A program made the position numbers and the translations under genes. 64,000 nt of DNA, taken from Acanthopleura granulata. Taxonomy: Eukaryota > Mollusca > Polyplacophora > Chitonida > Chitonidae. Numbering within the stretch: the first letter of the stretch is position 1; each line of letters begins with the position of its first letter. The stretch covers positions 2,797,913-2,861,912 of the forward strand of contig JABBOT010000031.1 of assembly GCA_016165875.1 (NCBI GenBank), in the 5' to 3' direction. Shown piece by piece: positions 56,617-64,000 of this stretch. The notes below the pieces were generated by a model, which was not told the origin of the DNA, made no database searches, and saw only the letters and a program-made list of their open reading frames with translations.

Positions 56617-59600
56617 TTTTGACTTTAGCAATTATTAGCAAATAACAAACAACTAACGAAAATTTTAATTAGACCATTTATTTTAGACTTCAAACAATAG
56701 CTGGAATTTGCTTTCTGCTGACATTTTGTAAGCAGCGTTTCCTAATTCTCTACTTTTCACTACTTTTGGTTGTAAAGGGTTACCCTACTTATGTTATAAG
56801 CGAATGACGACTGTGAAATAAACCTGCAAATTTCTTTTCGCCTTTTCTTTCAGAAGATGCTGACACTTAATTTTAATTAAGCTTGATCAGTAGGAGTCAC
56901 CGACACCTGATGGCTCGAACAAAATCCAATCTCGTGACTGGAGAATTCAGCTCAGGGCGCTCGACATCGGTCGCTGCAAGACCCTTACAGATGCCGGGAG
57001 CGTGGCATGCCTGCAAGCACGTGCAGTATTCGTCTCCAACGTGTATTTCCGACCACATACTAAGGCGTATATACTGAGAATAGGCTTGGGAATATCGTCT
57101 GGATATGTACATGAAAGTAGCTATACGCATTTTACGCATTTTGAGTTTTCTCTTTCACGAGTTGAATCGCTGCTGCTGTTTTTTCCGATTTATTTCTTTT
57201 GATGCAAATTCGCGCCATTGCCTCTTTACCGACCGCCGGATTGCGCAACAATGTTCGGATGTATCACTACGCGGTAGTCGAAGGATATCAAATTCGCTTG
57301 ATTCGAATTAGGGGGACGGCCCCTCTAAACAGCAAATAGCACAAACCAACAAAGAAGTAAAAAGTGTAGGATGGATTCATGCAAAGAGAAGCAATCAACA
57401 GTATTCAATGATTACGAAACTACGTAATGAATGTTCTAGGAGAATGAATAAAATCAGCATCCAAATCGTACCATTTTAATATGCACGATGTCACTAATCA
57501 AATATATATCTCAGCTGCGCTTTGATTGCAACTGTTCAAATATTCAACGTGGCGATCATGCTCAACATGATGAACATATGATGAACATACGGCTCTTAGC
57601 CCCGGGTTAACAGACGTATGGCGCTCAACGATTAGCCGCCAAAGACCAAAGCTGCAAAAACTCGTCGTAGATATACCTGCGTGTGTAGACTCAGAATTTC
57701 AAACCTACCTGAACGACATTAACTTTGAAATTTTTGTTGTGAGGGGGCATAGGTCACAGTCTCACGGACATCATTACGCGATTGCCATTGAAACAAAAGC
57801 AGATTATAAACAATGTTCTGATAAGCAATTAAAAGAGGAGCATTTTTTGGCACATGGGTGTTGATTTGCGACATTTAATAGATGACTCTTCTACAACGTC
57901 TTGTATGATTACATTTCTGAGAACAGAATGTTGAAGCGATTCCGAAAAATTAAAAAAAAAACATATTTGAATACCAATTCGAGTACTAAGAGTTTCAAGA
58001 AAAAGTTCGAAAAAAGATTTAGTGCTCGAAGGGATAAACTGTCTCACTGTAGCGGGGTATAACTACATGTAGACCAACCAGTGTGCAAACGCAATTTGCA
58101 TGCTACCACGCACGTCAACTGAGACAACTGTCTACTCAACAGATACCCCTATGATGGTCAGACGGAATGACAGTATTAAGCAATTTCCCACGTGGCTTCA
58201 AGACAGCCGAGTTAGAGCAAACGCAGAGAAAAATTGACCAATAAATCAGCCAATCAATCAACTGCCTAACCAATCAAATAATGAATTTATTTTCAGCTAG
58301 TTTATCAATAAAGCAAATTCGCCTATCGGTTATCTAATGAACCAGTCAGTCACTCGGACAATCAATCATTCAATCGATGGATTAGTGAGTCTAGTAACGA
58401 GTCAAATAAATAAACAACTAACGAATAAAGCATCGATTCGGTTAAGTAATAAATCTGTAAATCGAATACAGAGCTCTCTACTTCAGAGATACTATTGCAA
58501 AGGGCGTATTCGTGAAGAGGAGTTGGTGAGAAGTCGGTGGTTCCTGTTCCTAATGGTGGCTGAAATCATTCTATCTACATATATAATATATATACCGGCA
58601 AACTATGGGAGTAAAGAAGCTTCGTCAAGCAAACACACGATGCACATTTGAATGTATACAGAAAACAAACCAATTTATACCGTTAGCTTACAGAGACTGA
58701 GTCAAACTTGTCGTCAGTTGTCGTGAAACTGGCTCATTCCTCGCTAAATATATCCGGAACGCTAAAGTGTCTTGCGCGTATTGTGTCTGGAAAATGGGTT
58801 TTGCAAAAATACAAATTCTTCAACAAAAATGCACAGATATATTTTTTTTTTTTTTGGGGGGGGGGACATTTAGTTGTTTCAAGTGCTAGGCGTAGTATAA
58901 TAATTGATCGATAACGGGATTTGATTACACTACGTGCGTCTATAATGTGTCGTGAAGGGGCATAATATAAAACGCATAAGAATAATTATAATATAAAAAC
59001 TGTAATTATACACGCCGAAAATTTGGCAGTAGTCTTTTTCTTCAAACTGCGGTGTAGTGTAATACGTTTTATTGTATCCCTTTTGTTGGAATCTTCGAGG
59101 TCATCGCATCATCTTCCAGCACCAGGAATACGTGATTTGGTTTCACTTTAGACTAGAAAGAAAGCATGGCAGTGGCCAAGAAATTGCTGGACAAGATGAA
59201 GGCTTAATATTAGTTTACATTCTGGTAGGCATCTAATCTAACAACCCTTACATCCGGACGAATACCACAAAGAAGGCTGGCTGTTCTGGAGGCCCCAAAC
59301 TACTGCGTTGCTGATGTAATCTGTTGGCATTATGACCACGTAAAATCAGTTTCTTGCAAAGCCAGCGTCTCTCGAGAACACCAGTAGACGATATTCTTCA
59401 TTTAATACCTATCTCGTTGCGTTGGAAGGTTTAATATCCAACATTTATCCTAAGAGGAAGAAAAGGTATATATTTATTCAAGATACGTCTGTAACGTTGC
59501 ACAACAATTCTCTGCAAGGTTTACTGAGGGAGGTTTGAAACAGCCCTGTATCTGCAGTTGGAATTATTATCTGATGAATTGTAATGACCCGTAGGTGGAA
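56617..59600. other. Noncoding stretch with inverted dispersed repeat and T/G homopolymer
   Basis: No gene recognised. About 57430-57540 is the reverse complement of about 38574-38690 (GATTTGGATGCTGATTTTAT and CAAAGCGCAGCT shared). A T14 run abuts a G10 run at 58842-58865. Many CAATCAATCA phrases occur at 58235-58460. Confidence 0.6.
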
Positions 59601-61400
59601 GAGTCATCAAAAAGTTTCTTTCACCCACACCCCAGCCTCACTCTCAACCTCTCACTATCCACATCTGCAATGAATGTCTTTGCTGGCTCATTTCATCCAT
59701 AAATTGCCCTGCGCTAATTTGGGTAAGACTGGTCAATCAACATTGCTGAAAACCCGCCCAATCGTCCTCTTAAGTGTGATCTCGTGGGTATAATCTTCAT
59801 ATTATATTTACGGTGGCGGAAGATTTCTACAATTGATGATTTCTACGCCTCCTTTGATGTGTCTGGCTGTGTGGATAAACAAGGCATTAGTATTAGTGTG
59901 ACAAAGCGTTAGTTCAGGCAATTGTTTGTACTGCTGTTGTCTGCTTTGAAAAATATTAGAACTGGCTGTAAAAATAACGACCCGAAAGACAGAAAGACAG
60001 ACAGACAGTTCCCTCAACTATAACTGGCTGACTGATTGATGTCTTACCTTGTTGACTCTCTGCTGAGTTGGCGGATGGAGACCATTCTACCTATATAGTT
60101 GATTACACGGTTAACGGATAGGCTTGTTGCCTGATAGCACGATGGACTGAGCACAAGGCAAATCATGTTCTGATTTACCGACTGTGGCCGCAGATCATCC
60201 GTGCCCCTTATCATAATAAAGGCACTCTCGGGTTATGTTCATTTGTCAGTCGCGTGAATGACCTTTGCAACCATGACGATTTCCAAATGTTACCATGACA
60301 ACAAGAGAGAATTTCGCATATAGGGTTTGACTGCAACACAATCATATCGGAGAAAACATTTTCTTAAGATAATGCTTGTTTAAAATATACGTACAAGAAC
60401 GACGAAAATGTTCCTTGGTGTGGCTTAGTTGTGTGTCTAAATAGAAATGTCATCAAAGCAAAATTACTTGTGCAGAAGATAAATTTACCAACATTTTGTA
60501 TATACATATGAAGCTAAGTCTATAAATGAAAAGAGAATAAACCAAAATAGTGTGATAATATACATTTACCATAATGTAATTCATAATTATTGTATGTTCA
60601 TTTTCTTTCTACGACGAAACCAGTAACGAAATGGTAATGTTCGTAATCATAAGCACAATTAGCATTCGACTGACATCATAAATACCCCTGCAATTAGTGA
60701 CAAGTGACATACTTGTCCAATATAGTTGCGTTTGGAATGTGTAAATGACAAGGTGTGCTCGTTTCAATGGCACTAAGGCAGATCTATTGGGCAAGTGGAC
60801 CTCGCGTCTGTCACGTCCGAAAAGCAATTAGAAAATAAACAAAGTAAGATAAACAGTTATCAGGAAGATTGTACAAGAATCCTTTTCTGTGTGTTGTCAT
60901 CAGCGTAGTGAACCCCGAAGTTGATTTAATACCTTATTCTCTTTTGATGGACTTTGAATGTAAGGTATTTTGACGAAAGCATCAGAAGAAGTATATAAGA
61001 GCAGTTAGCCGTGTTCTTGAATCACACCTCAATTCATCGGGTAATAGAAATTTATTAACCTTTTTACAGTTCTACAGGGAGACTTCGTCAAAGCTGTAAC
61101 ACTGAACTGATATTTTTCAGGACTAAAACGAATTTTAAGCTCGAAAAAATGAACAGGACCTTCCAGGCCATAAATCATTCTTCTTTTTCATTCTGTCGAT
61201 CTGAATAAGAGAATTCTGCTGAAGGCATGGAAAGTCGTAAATCTTTGACTCAGTAATAAACGTGTAAATGGAATTGAAACAACGCTCCGGTAGACCTACA
61301 GAATTGTTTGTCATTTTGATTTATTTGCTGACGTGTGTCGGTGAAAGCAAGTATCTACATCGATTCCCAGTTTTGGTCAAGTAGAAAGAAATCTGAATTT
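59600..61400 (+). repeat. Diverged repeat/duplication block Z
   Basis: About 59620-60040 resembles 53720-54150 and 63560-63870 (CGTCCTCTTAAGTG is shared by the block at 63.7 kb and this one). About 61290-61360 (GGTAGACCTACAGAATTG, TTTGATTTATTTGCTGACGT, GTGTCGGTGAAA) resembles 62720-62790. So parts of one repeat unit occur three times between 53 and 64 kb. Confidence 0.55.
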
Positions 61401-61579
61401 GCCAGCTGTTATCGTGCAGTTTGATACTGACACAGCTACAAGTATCTACTTCCCACACAACTGCAAATTTACATTTCCAGCAATGTATCCAATCACATTC
61501 AAAGTGCTTCGCTAAACATTTGGAAATCCACAGGTGACATGCAATTTTTGTTTCAGACGAGTACTTAAATAACTCTTGT

Positions 61580-61663
61580 CCTTCCACCATAATGCTGGCC
61601 GTCGTCGTATAAGTGAAATATTCAATATGTAAAACACAAATCAAATAAATAAATAGATAGATA
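61580..61663 (+). repeat. SINE 3' end
   Basis: It has CCTTCCACCATAATGCTGGC, CGTCGTCGTATAAGTGAAAT and GTAAAACACAAATCAAATAA with a GATA-like end. Common SINE family. Confidence 0.78.
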
Positions 61664-61926
61664 ATTATTGTATGTCGAGGTCAATCCAAATACATCACCC
61701 TAATGAAGTGGCTAGATGAAAACTGAGGGCAAGTATATAATTTAAGTAGATTGTGTAGGTCCGAAGTGTGAAACGTAAGTCGGGACTGGAATGAAAGATG
61801 AGGGTATTGTTCTGGTACAATTAAGGTACAATGGCACTATAATCCCGATGTCTACAACACATCATAGTCAACAGTCCATTGAATATTGATTGTTCATACC
61901 ATTAGATGTTCTTAGACGTGTCAAAG

Positions 61927-62060
61927 TCTGGCAGCAATCCGGATGGTAGTCGCTTGCACACGACCTCGGTCCGGTTGGCTCCCACCACATGGGTGTCCTC
62001 CATCGTAACAGTGAAATATTCTTGAGTACAACTTAAAACTCCAATTAACTAAATAAACCA
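61927..62060 (+). repeat. SINE 3' part
   Basis: It has GGCAGCAATCCGGATGGTAG, GGTTGGCTCCCACCACATGG, CAGTGAAATATTCTTGAGTA and ACTTAAAACTCCAATTAACT. Common SINE family, degenerate. Confidence 0.72.
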
Positions 62061-62199
62061 AATTGTGTTCGCGGCACAATTGGTTTAAGTTTTGGTTAAA
62101 ATGAGAATGATTACAGACAAAAGTGTTGATTTTCTTCACTGATCTGGCAGTCTGTAGATCTAGACGAAGATCGAGGAGAAAGTAGAGAGACTGTAGAAA

Positions 62200-63880
62200 C
62201 TGCTCATGCTGGATGCCCGTTATCACTCTAGTCGGCGAAATATCTGACTAGAAGGAAAACAATCGCTTTCAAGAAGATCTTATCTTTTTGGAAGCAAATG
62301 ATTTCTTTAAGAATAGCTTCTGTCTTGGAGGGTTAAGTAAATGTTGTCTATAACAAGAAGAGAGATATTGAGTTGTTTCACAGAGAACATAAAGAACTCC
62401 CACAGCGAGTGGCATGACCTAAGCAATGAATTTTACCTCAGCAAAGAAGAATTATTTCTCTTTTGTGTCAGAAGAAATTTTTTTCCGCGTTATGAAATAA
62501 AAATTATATCGATTTTGCCAACTGCTGCTTCAGCCAAAAAAACCTTCCGCAACTGCGTTGAAATTTTCCATGACATAGCTGCAATAATTGTGAATTCACT
62601 GAACAGTAAATAAGTTCGGTCCAATTTGCAGGTGTAATGAATTTGGGAAAAAACCCCGGAGTTTATGAAATATGTGCAAAAATGCAGGGAAAGATATGCC
62701 AGTTGAAAGACCTAAATATAGGTAGCGGTAGACCTATAAGATTGCATGTCACTTTGATTTATGTGTCGATGTGTGTCGGTGAAACCTGGATCTACGCCAC
62801 ACAGACAGGACGGTTGATCCAGTGTATGGTATACTTTGTGTAAGTGTATTAACAGTTTTTCGTCACTGTTTTAGGGGGAGTGACAATGAACACAAAACTT
62901 TAATCACTGTAATGACGATATTCCCCACCTGTTACGATGTTCGCATCAACCATTCTTTATCTCTGAATTACTCTCTCTCAAATTGCTTATGAATATCCAA
63001 TTTGTTTCAACGGATGTGACCTTCTGGAAGCATGTCTCGGAGGTGGCAATCGTTTCAAGCCCGCACCAACGGGCATTATAAGGTGTCTCTTTATCACGCC
63101 TGGTCCTGTGGTCATCCAGCAGAGAATTTGAGCAAGGGTTCAACGTGACATTACGCCGCGGTGGTAAACCATTGGGCGTCATGACAGTCCGTCCCATGAT
63201 CTACGCTGTCTTAGCTTGTAGAAGTGATGACATTACCACATAATGATCACATGAGTGCCACTCTGAGGGAGTCGTTACACCCTGCTAACAGTTTTAGCTG
63301 AGGTATACATCACTTCTGATCTTATGTCTTTTGTAAACTTTACAATTTGGTATACGAGTTTCGGTTTCATAGACTTCGCAATTGTTCCAGCAAAAACACG
63401 TTTTCACAGAGATTTTGCTTTTGAATACCCAGCTCCATATTATATTCTGCAGCACAAAGCAGTGTATTACTTAGTTTTACGGCACTGTTATATTCTCAGG
63501 TCATGTTCCTTTCTTGTGTATGATGACCTAAAGTCATGGGTCAGGTTGTGATCACATAACCCAGTTGCCCCTCTCACTCTGCCCGGCTCTCCAGAGCTGA
63601 TGTATACTGAGACATCCTGAATTAATAAGGTTAAACTGGTCGCTGCACATATCGGAAAATCCACCGACTCGTCCTCTTAAGTGCTACCTTGTGGATTAAG
63701 TAGTCATATTCTGTTTCTGTCGGGAGATTTCTGCTGTCAATAATTTATAAACACCAGGCCTTTAATGTAGTCTTTCAGGGTAAGTCAGCAAGTCACGTGA
63801 GAATCTGTTAGTTGTGTGTATAGCTTGTGCATGTCTTCGTGGAAGGACGGACGAACAGTTCCCTTTACCACTTAGGACAG
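62200..63880 (+). repeat. Diverged repeat/duplication block Y
   Basis: This holds the downstream counterparts of block X in the same order (see 49500-54170), compressed from about 4.6 kb to about 1.7 kb. The MITE of block X is absent here. No open frame is conserved between X and Y. Confidence 0.62.
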
Positions 63881-63952
63881 TTAAATTATTTCGCTTTTTC
63901 ACTGTTGATGGTTTACCTAACTGAATGTACATATTGGTACACATATCATCTG

Positions 63953-64000
63953 CACCATGGCAGAGTGGCTTGCGAAGCGCAATGATTCAAGGTTCTTTTG
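63953..64000 (+). repeat. Start of a tRNA-like SINE head, cut by the window edge
   Basis: CCATGGCAGAGTGGCTTGCG matches the A-box consensus TGGCNNAGTGG, with GATTCAAGGTTC downstream where a B-box-like part would start. It could be a SINE head or a real tRNA gene; the window ends before this can be decided. Confidence 0.35.

Overview
The window is animal nuclear DNA. It has spliced genes with GT-AG introns, a proper poly(A) signal, tRNA-derived SINEs, MITE-like elements and minisatellites. The dominant SINE family (tail of the type GCGTAAAACACCAATCAAAT followed by AAATA repeats) and the abundance of the palindrome TACATGTA are what I associate with marine molluscs, most likely a bivalve. The organism call is inference from repeat style. 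There is no bacterial, CRISPR or phage content.

Two genes can be supported. (1) On the minus strand, 7291 to 4799, a three-exon gene encodes a 109-residue basic protein of the UPF0390/DUF2462 family (human C19orf53, Leydig cell tumor 10 kDa protein homolog). (2) On the plus strand, 13435 to 26750, eight coding exons encode an 893-residue SARM1 orthologue (ARM - SAM - SAM - TIR), the NAD+ hydrolase of axon degeneration and, in invertebrates, of p38 innate-immune signalling. The catalytic glutamate, the BB-loop glycine and most of the residues of the allosteric NMN/NAD+ pocket are present, so it should be a functional, metabolite-gated NADase. All exon junctions keep frame. A poly(A) signal lies 41 bases after the stop. 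The two genes are divergent, and the CpG-richer stretch at about 7.3-7.9 kb may be a shared promoter region.

Layout. 1-4.8 kb: AT-rich intergenic DNA with one degenerate full-length SINE and one weak candidate terminal exon. 4.8-7.3 kb: the UPF0390 gene. 7.3-13.4 kb: intergenic or 5' noncoding DNA with a second SINE type. 13.4-26.8 kb: SARM1, with SINE tails and one MITE in its introns and a possible in-frame cassette exon in intron 1. 26.8-33.4 kb: noncoding DNA with a 51-bp x 4 minisatellite.

33.4-64 kb: gene-free and built largely from old duplications. There is a head-to-tail duplication of about 5 kb (copy A about 33.4-38.55 kb, copy B about 38.69-43.34 kb). Two SINEs are present only in copy A, and a 1.22-kb TA-flanked insertion is present only in copy B. 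A 0.9-kb tandem duplication carries two 29-bp minisatellite arrays (45.0-46.7 kb). Several more diverged blocks recur between 44 and 64 kb. I recognise no transposase or reverse transcriptase there.

I found no undescribed enzymatic system. The best leads are the possible SARM1 cassette exon, the SARM1 amino-terminal extension, the paired MITEs, and the duplicated block in which several insertions can be ordered in time.
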